Notes: generated by a model not told the origin, from the sequence alone. A stretch of 8,432 nt of DNA from Ignavibacteria bacterium (GCA_030648225.1 JAUSIA010000493.1:1-8432), one strand, 5' to 3'; positions 1-6,005 are shown, counted from the first letter of the stretch. Numbers and translations: made by a program.

Positions 1-120
1 CAAAAACTTGAAGAGTTACAGAAGAGTAATTATAATCTTAAAGAATTAAAAGAAATTATGAAGGACATTCCCGGAATTAAAATTGAAACAAACGACCCGG
101 TTGTGATAAAATTCCGGTGA
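1..120 (+). CDS. C-terminal end of an unidentified protein (partial)
   Basis: The frame is open from the first base and ends at TGA 118-120, leaving 39 residues. The visible part is a charged, probably helical stretch (QKLEELQKSNYNLKELKEI), then a short beta-like tail ending in PVVIKFR. I do not recognise the family from so short a piece. The clean reading frame, the Glu/Lys-rich helix and the stop about 70 bases before the next start support a real gene end. The use of TGA as its ordinary stop matters for the next gene, because it argues that TGA is not generally reassigned in this genome. Confidence 0.6.
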   Translation, partial: QKLEELQKSNYNLKELKEIMKDIPGIKIETNDPVVIKFR

Positions 121-192
121 TAAATTGTTAACCGCTGATGAAATATTTAAATTTGAAAGTTCAAATTGCCGATGAAAATAAAGTAGGAAAAA

Positions 193-654
193 ATGAATAT
201 CAGAAAATTATTTACAGTTCTGATTGTTTCCATATTTATTTCCTCACTTTCTTTTTCACAGGAAAAATATGGGAAAGAAATAACCCTCGAAGAGAAGACA
301 GAGATATCCGAAATAATTTCCGATCCTTCCGGATATGTTGGTAAGAAGGTATTAATTGAAGGTGAAATCCTTGCTGTTTGCCAGATGGCAGGATGATGGA
401 TGGAAGTTGCAAATGAAGAAGGACAAAAGATGCGAGTAAAAGTTAAAGATGGCGAGATTATTTTTCCGAAGGAAGCTGTTGGTAAAACTGCTCTTGTGGA
501 AGGTGAAGTTTACACAATCGAATTAGATGAAGAAGAAGCTAAAGATTACTTTGAGCACATGGCTGAAGATGCAGGTCAGGAGTTTGATCCGTCAACTGTT
601 AAAGGTCCGGTAACTATTTACCAGGTTAAAGGTATCGGGGCAGTTATTAATTGA
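193..654 (+). CDS. Exported DUF4920-type protein with in-frame TGA at the conserved Cys (candidate selenoprotein, or disrupted gene)
   Basis: Two pieces in one frame, 193-396 and 397-654, are separated only by TGA 394-396. Read through, they give 153 residues, a normal DUF4920 length. Residues 1-22 are a signal peptide (MNIRK, a hydrophobic core, cleavage near SFS|QE), so the product is exported. The start has AGGA at 185-188. Family landmarks lie on both sides of the TGA: YGKEI (26-30), GKKVLIEGE (50-58), VCQMAG-stop-WMEV (62-72), IIFPKEAVGKTALVEGEVY (just after 90), HMAEDAG and a C-terminal GxxxxI. From memory, relatives read VCxxxGCWM here, so the TGA (codon 68) replaces the second Cys, five residues after Cys63. 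No other lesion is present. The function of DUF4920 is not established; the paired Cys suggests redox or metal chemistry. The explanations are Sec insertion, a recent TGC/TGT-to-TGA mutation, or a base-call error. Family call is strong; Sec is uncertain. Confidence 0.75.
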
Positions 655-703
655 TACTCTTTGATTAGTTGAGATATTTTAGTTTAGGTGAACAGGCTTT
701 GAA

Positions 704-1204
704 ATGATGAACGTGCAGACATTTGAATACCCGGTGTTTTTCCGGCTGCTTTACCGCTATGGAAATATACCGGTTACATTTCTTTTATCATTATACCTTA
801 TTCCTTCTGTAATTAATCTTGATAAGAACCTGATTTACATTTTACCGGTAATTGGAATACTCATCTTAATTTATTTTATAAACAAGCGTTATCTTTTTTT
901 ATACCAGGTTGTTCCATATAAGATAACTGCTGACGAAGAGAAGTTAACCTGCGGCAGTTTTTTTTTAAGCAATAAGGAAACAATAATTTACTACACTGAT
1001 ATTGAAAATCTTTCCGGTGGAATTTTTAGTGGTAAGTTGAAAGGATTAATGAAAGTGTATGATGGTAAAAGTAAAATCTGCATCGGTTTTTTTGATAAGA
1101 TTAAAAATGTAAAAAGTTTGCAGACTTTAATTCTTAGCAAGGTGAATAGTGAAGTTTATAACAGGGTTGTTGAGAGTGTGGGATTAAGGAAGAAAAATAA
1201 GTAA
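704..1204 (+). CDS. Small membrane protein with bacterial PH-like (DUF304-type) domain
   Basis: 166 residues. Two hydrophobic helices are seen at about 21-39 and 43-59, followed by the basic residues NKRY, which suggests a short hairpin in the inner membrane with the C-terminal domain in the cytoplasm. Residues about 69-150 alternate beta-strands and turns (YKITADEEKLTCGSFF, then IIYYTDIENLSGG, then LKVYDGKSKICIGFF-like strands and a closing helix KNVKSLQTLI). This is the pattern of bacterial PH-like domains found behind two membrane helices. There are two adjacent ATGs, at 704 and 707; AGG at 693-695 suits either. It begins 49 bases after the DUF4920 gene on the same strand and could share its transcript. 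The role is unknown and the domain call rests on pattern only, with no alignment. Confidence 0.6.
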   Translation: MMNVQTFEYPVFFRLLYRYGNIPVTFLLSLYLIPSVINLDKNLIYILPVIGILILIYFINKRYLFLYQVVPYKITADEEKLTCGSFFLSNKETIIYYTDIENLSGGIFSGKLKGLMKVYDGKSKICIGFFDKIKNVKSLQTLILSKVNSEVYNRVVESVGLRKKNK

Positions 1205-1302
1205 GGAATTTTTTGGTGAATGGGGATTCAATTTTTTCTTAAAAAATACTTTTCTAAACCTGATATTTCTTCAAATGACTAACAACCCGTCTCTATCTTT
1301 CT

Positions 1303-1310
1303 TATTTTTG
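1303..1310 (+). promoter_or_regulatory. Possible Bacteroidota-type -7 element upstream of mnmA
   Basis: TATTTTTG matches the TAnnTTTG -7 consensus known for the primary sigma factor of Bacteroidota, 34 bases before the mnmA start. No clear TTG-type -33 element lies at the usual distance upstream, so only half of the promoter is supported. In AT-rich sequence such a match can arise by chance. Confidence 0.3.
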
Positions 1311-1344
1311 TAATAGTTAATAATTGATTACTACATCATTTTAA

Positions 1345-2391
1345 ATGAAAATAGCCTTATTACTTTCAGGTGGCGTTGACAGTTCTGTTGCTTTAAGATT
1401 ACTTAAAGAAGAAGGGCATGATCTTACAGCCTTCTATTTAAAAATCTGGCTGCAGGATGAATATTCATTTTTAGGAGAATGCCCCTGGGAAGAGGATTTG
1501 AAATATGCAAGGGGAGTTTGTGAACAAGCCGGAATTCCTCTTGAAGTAATCTCACTTCAGACAGAATATTGGGATTCGGTTGTTTCTTACACTATAGATG
1601 AAATTAAAGAAGGAAGAACCCCAAACCCTGATATTTTTTGCAACAGTCTTATTAAGTTTGGGCGATTCTATGACAGGATAGATAGTTCTTTTGAAAAAGT
1701 AGCAAGCGGACATTATGCAAGAGTTGAAAAAAGTATTGGTAAATATCAATTAAAAAAATCTCCTGATCCTGTTAAAGATCAAACATATTTTCTTGCCTAT
1801 CTTACACAAGAGCAGCTTTCGCGGGCATATTTCCCAATAGGTAATTATAAAAAAGAAGAGGTAAGAAAACTTGCTTTGGAATTTGATCTTCCAAATAAAG
1901 AAAGAAAAGACAGCCAGGGAATTTGTTTCCTTGGACAGATCAAGTTTAATGATTTTATTAAACATCACCTTGGAGAAAAGAAGGGAGAAATAATTAATAT
2001 TGATAATGGGAAAAAAATGGGAGAACATAATGGCTTCTATTATTTTACAATAGGTCAGCGATCAGGCTTAGGACTTTCAGGTGGTCCATGGTATGTTGTT
2101 AAAAAAGATATTGAGAAAAATAATATTTATATCTCCCGTGAAAATCTTGAAAAGAAAGAGAAGAATGAATTTGGAGTTGGAAAGTTTAACTGGATTTCCG
2201 GGAATAAGCCTGATAAAGAAAATTTCCAGGTTAAGATAAGACACGGCGCTAAATTCTTTAACTGCCATTTAGAATTAAATTCAGATAAAGGTTATGTAAT
2301 TTTAGAAGGTTCAGATAAAGGAATTGCAGCCGGGCAATTTGCAGTTTTTTATGATGATGAGATATGCTTAGGTGGAGGTGTAATTCTTTAA
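1345..2391 (+). CDS. mnmA: tRNA-specific 2-thiouridylase MnmA
   Basis: MnmA adenylates U34 of the Lys, Glu and Gln tRNAs in the cytoplasm and replaces the 2-oxygen with sulfur, giving s2U34. The 348 residues are slightly shorter than the E. coli enzyme. The N-terminal ATP-pyrophosphatase (PP-loop) motif is LSGGVDSS at 7-14. TPNPDIFCN (92-100) carries the first catalytic Cys, C99. SGHYAR (121-126) and KDQTYFL (144-150) are family landmarks. The second catalytic Cys is C194 in DSQGICFLG. FYYFTIGQRSGLGLSGGPWYV matches the tRNA-binding middle domain, and the protein ends with the typical LGGGVI. An ECPWEEDL stretch near 45-52 after a YLKIW strand resembles the subgroup seen in Chlorobi-like bacteria and plastids. 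No clear Shine-Dalgarno sequence precedes the ATG, which is common in this lineage. It converges on the YfiT-like gene. Confidence 0.95.
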   Translation: MKIALLLSGGVDSSVALRLLKEEGHDLTAFYLKIWLQDEYSFLGECPWEEDLKYARGVCEQAGIPLEVISLQTEYWDSVVSYTIDEIKEGRTPNPDIFCNSLIKFGRFYDRIDSSFEKVASGHYARVEKSIGKYQLKKSPDPVKDQTYFLAYLTQEQLSRAYFPIGNYKKEEVRKLALEFDLPNKERKDSQGICFLGQIKFNDFIKHHLGEKKGEIINIDNGKKMGEHNGFYYFTIGQRSGLGLSGGPWYVVKKDIEKNNIYISRENLEKKEKNEFGVGKFNWISGNKPDKENFQVKIRHGAKFFNCHLELNSDKGYVILEGSDKGIAAGQFAVFYDDEICLGGGVIL

Positions 2392-2440
2392 AATCCCAAA
2401 TTTCAAAAATCAATCTCCAAATAAATTTCAAATCCCAAAT
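2391..2440. repeat. AT-rich direct repeat array after mnmA
   Basis: The 11-mer AAATCCCAAAT occurs at 2391-2401 and 2430-2440, and AAATTTCAAA occurs at 2398-2407 and 2423-2432, interleaved. The stretch begins within the mnmA stop codon. Read on the minus strand it yields peptides such as IWDLKF and IFEIWDF, which I know as common spurious translations of an interspersed intergenic repeat in environmental genomes. It is probably non-coding repetitive sequence. Confidence 0.5.
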
Positions 2441-2469
2441 ATCAGATAACCTTCTGTTTTGTTCTTGAA

Positions 2470-2531
2470 CCCCGATTGTCATCGGGGCAGGCTTTACTCT
2501 TTCCGCCGAAGGCGGATCAGCCTTCGGCTGA
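2470..2531. terminator. Three tandem hairpins between convergent genes (possible bidirectional terminator or repeat)
   Basis: Three perfect stems follow one another: CCCCGAT/ATCGGGG (2470-2476 with 2481-2487, loop TGTC), TCCGCC/GGCGGA (2502-2507 with 2511-2516, loop GAA) and TCAGCC/GGCTGA (2517-2522 with 2526-2531, loop TTC). The second and third can instead pair with each other as GCCGAAGGC (2505-2513) with GCCTTCGGC (2520-2528), a 9-bp stem with a 6-base loop. The block lies between mnmA and the end of the minus-strand YfiT-like gene, where terminators for both are expected. Neither side has a clean T-run, so a repeat element that merely acts as a terminator is equally likely. The GC-rich composition stands out from the flanks. 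Confidence 0.5.
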
Positions 2532-2541
2532 GAACTCTGAA

Positions 2542-3087
2542 TTACTTCCATCCCATTCTTTCTCTGAGAGAAGTTATGTGAGCAACATGATGATTGCCAT
2601 GCCAGGCATATTGGGCAACAGCATAATCAATTGAAATTAATCCCCAATCCGGATGTCTGAACTTTCTTTGGAAATCACTTTCATCAAGAGAGTTTAAAAG
2701 TATAACCCATCTTTTATGTAATGCTTCAAGTAAATTGAGTGATACTTCAATTGGTGTTTGATGGGAATCGTGAAGTTTTGACCATTCTTTTTCTTCGTAA
2801 GTTTTTATAGTTGGTTCATGTTCAGTTAATGCAAGTTTAATTCTTACATAAGCATTTATATGACTATCCGGAATATGGTGAATAACCTGTCTTACTGTCC
2901 ATCCATTGTGCCTGTAAGGTGTATCGAGCTGCGCATCGTTCAATCCGCTCACAGCTTTTCTTAATTTTCCAGGTAATAGTTCAATTTCTTTTATAAAAGT
3001 TTTCCTGGATTCTGATGTTACATTCTCTTTAAATTCAAACTTTCCAACCGGGTATTGAAGTTTAGCCAAATCTTCCTGGTCTGCCAT
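2542..3087 (-). CDS. DinB/YfiT-family metal-dependent protein, probable bacillithiol S-transferase
   Basis: The 181-residue protein is a four-helix-bundle type of the DinB superfamily, closest in motifs to B. subtilis YfiT. YfiT-like proteins bind a divalent metal through three His and, in related enzymes, transfer bacillithiol to electrophiles such as antibiotics and toxins. Visible motifs, numbered from the first in-frame ATG at 3093: LQYPVGKFE near the start, NGWTVRQVIHHIPDSHINAY (metal His 72 or 73), RIKLALTE, and a closing YAWHGNHHVAHI (His165 and His169 of an HxxxH) followed by LRERMGW. Two ATGs are possible. AAAGGA at 3099-3094 abuts the one at 3093 but is 6 bases before the one at 3087, so 3087 is preferred. 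A MITE-like element lies about 60 bases upstream and may affect its promoter. Bacillithiol or its N-methyl form is known from this wider lineage. Family is clear; the exact substrate is not. Confidence 0.85.
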   Translation of the reverse strand: MADQEDLAKLQYPVGKFEFKENVTSESRKTFIKEIELLPGKLRKAVSGLNDAQLDTPYRHNGWTVRQVIHHIPDSHINAYVRIKLALTEHEPTIKTYEEKEWSKLHDSHQTPIEVSLNLLEALHKRWVILLNSLDESDFQRKFRHPDWGLISIDYAVAQYAWHGNHHVAHITSLRERMGWK

Positions 3088-3147
3088 AATCATTCCTTTA
3101 TTTTAATTTGAAATTTTTCTTCAGGTGTATACTTTCAATGTACTATC

Positions 3148-3273
3148 GAGACTGTGTAAAAATTCTAAATATGCCGGTAGTCGCAACCTTCAGGTTGCGA
3201 AATAAAACTGTTATCGCAGGCTGAAGCCTGCGGCTACCATCTACCATCAATATTTTTATTTTCACACAGTCTC
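3148..3273. mobile_element. 126-bp MITE-like element with terminal inverted repeats and TATC flanks
   Basis: The left end GAGACTGTGTAAAA (3148-3161) is inverted at the right end, TTTTCACACAGTCTC (3259-3273), with one extra base. Ends starting with GACTGTGT-type sequence are seen on several transposase families, IS256-like among them, so a parent IS elsewhere in the genome is likely. The element is flanked by TATC on both sides (3144-3147 and 3274-3277), consistent with a 4-bp target duplication, though four bases is weak proof. It has no coding capacity. Nearly the whole element is an imperfect palindrome: after the ends, GGTAG (3176-3180) matches CTACC (3234-3238) and the centre holds two hairpins. 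It sits between the 3' end of the response regulator gene and the 5' end of the YfiT-like gene. Confidence 0.6.
3181..3232. repeat. Paired REP-like hairpins inside the MITE-like element
   Basis: Two near-perfect palindromes are seen: TCGCAACCT/AGGTTGCGA (3181-3189 with 3192-3200) and CGCAGGCT/AGCCTGCG (3215-3222 with 3225-3232). They are diverged inverted copies of each other; with their GGTAG/CTACC flanks I count 19 matches over 24 aligned bases. The GC-rich hairpins stand out in the AT-rich intergenic DNA and resemble repetitive extragenic palindromes. A tandem CTACCAT duplication follows at 3234-3247. Confidence 0.6.
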
Positions 3274-3363
3274 TATCACTTGTGGAGTTGAAGCAGAACA
3301 AATATAAATATTTTTTGTGGGAATTGAGTATCGAAAAGTCTTATTAGGGAAGAGGAGAAGAAA

Positions 3364-3762
3364 TTAATTTATACTCTGAGTAGAATGATATTCTGATATT
3401 GCATTTTCAATTGTAATTTTTAATTTTTCTTCATCAAAGGGTTTTAATAGAAATGCTGAATCAGCAGTAGTTGTTTTTGCTCTTTTCCGGATTTCCTCAT
3501 TGCCGAAGGATGTTAAATAAATAATAGGTATTCTACGTTTGAAAGAGATAATATGTGCAGTATCAATTCCATCCAGCTCATTCTTCAACCTTATGTCCAT
3601 TAAAATAACGTCAGGTTTATAGTTCTCTGCTTTTTCAATAGCTTCTACACCGGAAGAAGCCTGTGCTGTTACTTTGTATCCTAATTTTTCGAGAGTTTTC
3701 TTTAAATCGAATGAAACTATTTCTTCATCTTCAACAATCATTATTTCTGTTTTTTCATTCAT
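3364..3762 (-). CDS. Single-domain response regulator (CheY-like receiver)
   Basis: The 132 residues form one receiver domain with no output domain. The acidic pair is at E11-D12 (VEDEE), the phospho-acceptor Asp is D56 in VILMDIRL, the conserved Thr is T84 in YLTSF and the Lys is K107 in LLKPF. DGIDTAHII and RAKTTTADSAFLLKPF resemble receivers that work with PAS-containing or hybrid histidine kinases. The chosen start, 3762, puts the first strand (IMIVEDE) at the usual position and has GGA 8 bases upstream. An in-frame ATG at 3855 would add 31 residues unlike a receiver and is rejected. No kinase lies in the window, so it is an orphan here, probably acting by protein contact in a phosphorelay or on a separate target. 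Its promoter is not evident. Confidence 0.9.
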   Translation of the reverse strand: MNEKTEIMIVEDEEIVSFDLKKTLEKLGYKVTAQASSGVEAIEKAENYKPDVILMDIRLKNELDGIDTAHIISFKRRIPIIYLTSFGNEEIRKRAKTTTADSAFLLKPFDEEKLKITIENAISEYHSTQSIN

Positions 3763-3858
3763 AATTAATTCCAGATTTTCTCGTAAGAAAATAAACATAA
3801 CATGAAAATTAATTGTGTTACAGTGCACAGTATTTATTCCTGAAAAGAGTTTCAATAT

Positions 3859-4193
3859 TCATTCTTCAGTATTAAGAGAAATTTTAAAACTACTATTCTC
3901 TTTGTAAAGTAGAAAATAGATTCCAATAAGAATTCCAAAAGCTACAGTTAAGTAAAAAAATATCACACCTGTTTTAATATCTCCGTAATTACTATAGACC
4001 TTGTTATTACTGAAATTTCAAATAATAGAAGAACAAAATGGAAGATGTTAAGTTTTCCCTGCTGTACACTATATTGAATGGGGTTTTTTAGAATTATGAA
4101 AAAGATTTGGGCTTTAACTAAGTATAGGTACGTATGCTTATAAACGAATTCTTTAAAACCTTTCAAATCAAAAAGTGAAAATAATCCAGCAAT
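3859..4193 (-). pseudogene. Frameshifted remnant of a multi-helix membrane protein
   Basis: Two overlapping minus-strand frames both read like membrane protein. The upstream frame (4193 to 3963) gives IAGLFSLF, then YLYLVKAQIFFIILKNPIQY, then IFHFVLLLFEISVIT and a stop. A second frame, open from about 4016 to the TGA at 3859-3861, gives NKVYSNYGDIKTG followed by a clear helix (VIFFYLTVAFGILIGIYFLL) and a polar tail KENSSFKISLNTEE. One frameshift near 4010-4020 would join them into a plausible C-terminal part with two or three helices. The upstream frame has no ATG (only TTG at 4166) and ends at TAA 4194-4196, so the N-terminus is missing. I do not recognise the family. AT-rich DNA can produce hydrophobic frames by chance, hence the low confidence. 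Confidence 0.35.
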
Positions 4194-4255
4194 TTATAGT
4201 TTGTCACTTTCCCAAATATGCATTTACTATAGTGATTGAAATACAAAAATGAATT

Positions 4256-4342
4256 ATGAATAACATTGAGAAAATAATAGAGCTTCTTGAAAAGAAAAGT
4301 TATAAACTCTATGAATTAGGTTTGAGAGATTTTTTATATTAA
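4256..4342 (+). CDS. Possible 28-residue small ORF
   Basis: ATG 4256 to TAA 4340-4342 encodes an amphipathic, probably helical peptide (MNNIEKIIELLEKKSYKLYE, ending LGLRDFLY). Its composition is protein-like, with heptad-like spacing of Ile and Leu and charged residues between. There is no Shine-Dalgarno sequence. It lies just before the palindrome and promoter region of the surface-protein gene. It may be a truncated N-terminus of a lost gene, a leader peptide, or chance. Confidence 0.2.
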   Translation: MNNIEKIIELLEKKSYKLYELGLRDFLY

Positions 4343-4346
4343 ATTC

Positions 4347-4362
4347 GGTTAAATGTTTAACC
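4347..4362. promoter_or_regulatory. 16-bp palindrome, candidate operator
   Basis: GGTTAAATGTTTAACC has perfect 7-base arms (GGTTAAA, TTTAACC) around TG, and lies 73 bases upstream of the surface-protein start. The size and AAA-NN-TTT centre resemble operators of LacI-family regulators of sugar uptake, although those usually have CG at the centre. No regulator gene is in the window. The arms are too short and the position too far upstream of any T-run for a terminator. Confidence 0.4.
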
Positions 4363-4382
4363 AAACCTGCTTTATTACAGTA

Positions 4383-4410
4383 TTGATAGCAGTATTAAAC
4401 AACAAATAAT
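4383..4410 (+). promoter_or_regulatory. Possible sigma-70-like promoter for the surface-protein gene
   Basis: TTGATA (4383-4388) and AATAAT (4405-4410) each match the classical -35 and -10 hexamers at five of six bases, with a 16-base spacer. Transcription would begin near 4417, giving a very short leader before the GGAGG at 4427-4431. The palindrome at 4347-4362 would lie just upstream. No Bacteroidota TAnnTTTG element is seen here. AT-rich DNA makes chance matches likely. Confidence 0.25.
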
Positions 4411-4435
4411 TAACAATTAATTTCCTGGAGGATCT

Positions 4436-5905
4436 ATGAGTAGTTTTACTAAAATCTCAAAATGGTGGATTGGATTTTTATCTATCATCATTTTTCAAAT
4501 CACTTTATTGGCACAAAGTGGAATAAACAGTATCGGCGGTTTTGAACAAACCTTACCGTCATATTGGACAAAAGGAGCAGAACCTAGTGGTTCAACATTA
4601 AGCTGGGCCACAGATGAGTTTCTTTCAATGGGAAAATCTCTGAAGATAGAAAAAGGCGTAACTACAGAAGCAGCAAGGTGGGAGTCAGAGAATATGGCTG
4701 ATTTATGGTCTGAAAAACATTTTGCGAATGTAGATATAGAATTTGGAGTGTACTATAAGACATCCGGGGTAAATACAAATCCTGCTAATGATGATCAGAA
4801 ATGGTATGTGACATATACATTTTACAGAGAAAACGGAACTATAATAGGTGAGAAGAAATTTGAACTGGATCAGAGTGCAGCCAGCACAGGCGGCTGGGTG
4901 GCAGATACAACAGCAGTAGGTGAAATAGTATTACCTGAAGATTCGTGGACAACAATAATCAGGTTTGTAGGTGGAAAAGATGCAACAGGAACAGTATGGA
5001 CAGATGATTACCTATTTAACGGCAGAGATGGCTGGGCAGGACAGGATTGGAATACAGCAGTTGGAGTACCCACAGGATGGTTCTACTGGATGCCTCCGAT
5101 TGGAGGAAATGACGGAGTATTAGACCAAGGATATGAGAATACAAAAGTAACAGATGAGTACGCATATAATGGAAATTACTCCTTGAAATTTGACATACCA
5201 GTAGGAACACATGATGGTTTTGTCGGAACCAGAAGATTTGAACTAACTGATGTTGTCCCGGGTGATAATCTGAGAATAAGCGTTTGGATAAAGGGAGCGA
5301 ATCTAAATCCGGATTCAGCAGCAGCAGTTGGAGATGCATGGAGTATATCACTTACAGCGATTTACCATACAACATTAGGAAATAATGAAGGCTGGGGACA
5401 ATATGCAGCCAGCCCTGATATACCATTGCAATTTCCACAAGCAACATCATTTGACTGGATGCAATATTTTGTAAATGTAGTTGTTCCGGATCCACCGTCA
5501 GGTCAGTTAGCAAAATCAATTTCTGTTAGATTACATCCTCTGGGAAGATTCTCAGGTACTGTTTGGATGGATGTATTGGAAGTGATTAAAGCAGATCCAA
5601 CTGGCGTTGAAAATGAATTTATACCTGTAACACATAATTTGTTCCAGAACTATCCGAATCCATTTAACCCCAGTACTGTTATCAGCTATTCGTTACCAAA
5701 TGTTTCATATGTATCTTTAAAGATATATGATATACTCGGACGAGAAGTTAAAACTTTGGTTAACAGCGAACAGAATATTGGAATTCATAATATTCAGTGG
5801 AATGGTGACAACAATTATGGCAATAAAGTCTCCAGCGGTATTTATCTCTATAAAATTGAAGCCGGTAATTTTATAATGACCAAAAAAATGTTACTGCTTA
5901 AATAA
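4436..5905 (+). CDS. Type IX-secreted surface protein with two tandem jelly-roll-like domains
   Basis: 489 residues. A Sec signal peptide (1-26, KISKWW then a hydrophobic core, cleavage near LLA|Q) precedes two Trp-rich beta-sandwich-like domains, about 33-195 and 196-385. They look like tandem copies: each has an SLKI/SLKF strand (about 69-72 and 249-252) and each closes with GTVWxD (185-190 and 374-379), as in galactose-binding-like carbohydrate-binding modules. Residues 401-489 are a type IX sorting domain (NYPNPFNPST at 405-414, IYDILGREVKTLV, GIYLYKIEAGNF, KKMLLLK). The protein should cross the outer membrane by the type IX system and be anchored at or released from the surface. No catalytic motif is seen, so binding is the likely role. 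GGAGG at 4427-4431, 4 bases before the ATG, is the strongest ribosome-binding site in the window. A terminator follows, then a TonB-dependent receptor. Confidence 0.85.
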   Translation: MSSFTKISKWWIGFLSIIIFQITLLAQSGINSIGGFEQTLPSYWTKGAEPSGSTLSWATDEFLSMGKSLKIEKGVTTEAARWESENMADLWSEKHFANVDIEFGVYYKTSGVNTNPANDDQKWYVTYTFYRENGTIIGEKKFELDQSAASTGGWVADTTAVGEIVLPEDSWTTIIRFVGGKDATGTVWTDDYLFNGRDGWAGQDWNTAVGVPTGWFYWMPPIGGNDGVLDQGYENTKVTDEYAYNGNYSLKFDIPVGTHDGFVGTRRFELTDVVPGDNLRISVWIKGANLNPDSAAAVGDAWSISLTAIYHTTLGNNEGWGQYAASPDIPLQFPQATSFDWMQYFVNVVVPDPPSGQLAKSISVRLHPLGRFSGTVWMDVLEVIKADPTGVENEFIPVTHNLFQNYPNPFNPSTVISYSLPNVSYVSLKIYDILGREVKTLVNSEQNIGIHNIQWNGDNNYGNKVSSGIYLYKIEAGNFIMTKKMLLLK

Positions 5906-5917
5906 ATTCTATTCTAA

Positions 5918-5950
5918 AAGGGTGCTGATATTTTAGCACCCTTCATTTTT
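5918..5950 (+). terminator. Intrinsic terminator after the surface-protein gene
   Basis: AAGGGTGCT (5918-5926) pairs perfectly with AGCACCCTT (5935-5943) around the 8-base loop GATATTTT, followed by CATTTTT. It starts 13 bases after the stop codon. The receptor gene begins only about 55 bases further on, so it either has its own promoter in 5951-5995 or receives readthrough, which would make the surface protein more abundant than the receptor. Confidence 0.85.
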
Positions 5951-6005
5951 AGGTTAATTTAAAATTAAAATAAATTTTCTTTTCATGTAAGAATAGGTGG
6001 ATGTA

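Noticed and set aside
138..344. Plus-strand ORF of 68 codons
   Set aside because: It overlaps the DUF4920 signal peptide region in another frame, with no family features or ribosome-binding site.
394..396. TGA as a sense codon through a variant genetic code
   Set aside because: TGA ends the genes at 118-120 and 652-654, and Trp and Gly are encoded normally throughout; only this one TGA is internal.
400..654. Separate gene starting at ATG 400
   Set aside because: It begins 3 bases after the TGA in the same frame, lacks a signal peptide, and starts inside the conserved motif; it is the second half of the DUF4920 gene.
193..2391. Functional link between a selenoprotein and mnmA through selenium modification of s2U34 tRNA
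   Set aside because: s2U34 is the substrate for tRNA selenation, but no selenium gene is in the window and mnmA is a general housekeeping gene; closeness alone is no evidence.
2258..2551. Minus-strand ORF of 97 codons
   Set aside because: It is made of the antisense of mnmA plus the repeat and hairpin region; its IWDLKF-type peptides are typical repeat-derived artefacts.
3763..3855. N-terminal extension of the response regulator to ATG 3855
   Set aside because: The extra 31 residues do not resemble a receiver, and the start at 3762 places the first strand and acidic pair correctly.
5016..5351. Minus-strand ORF of 111 codons
   Set aside because: It is the antisense shadow of the surface-protein gene, with no recognisable features.
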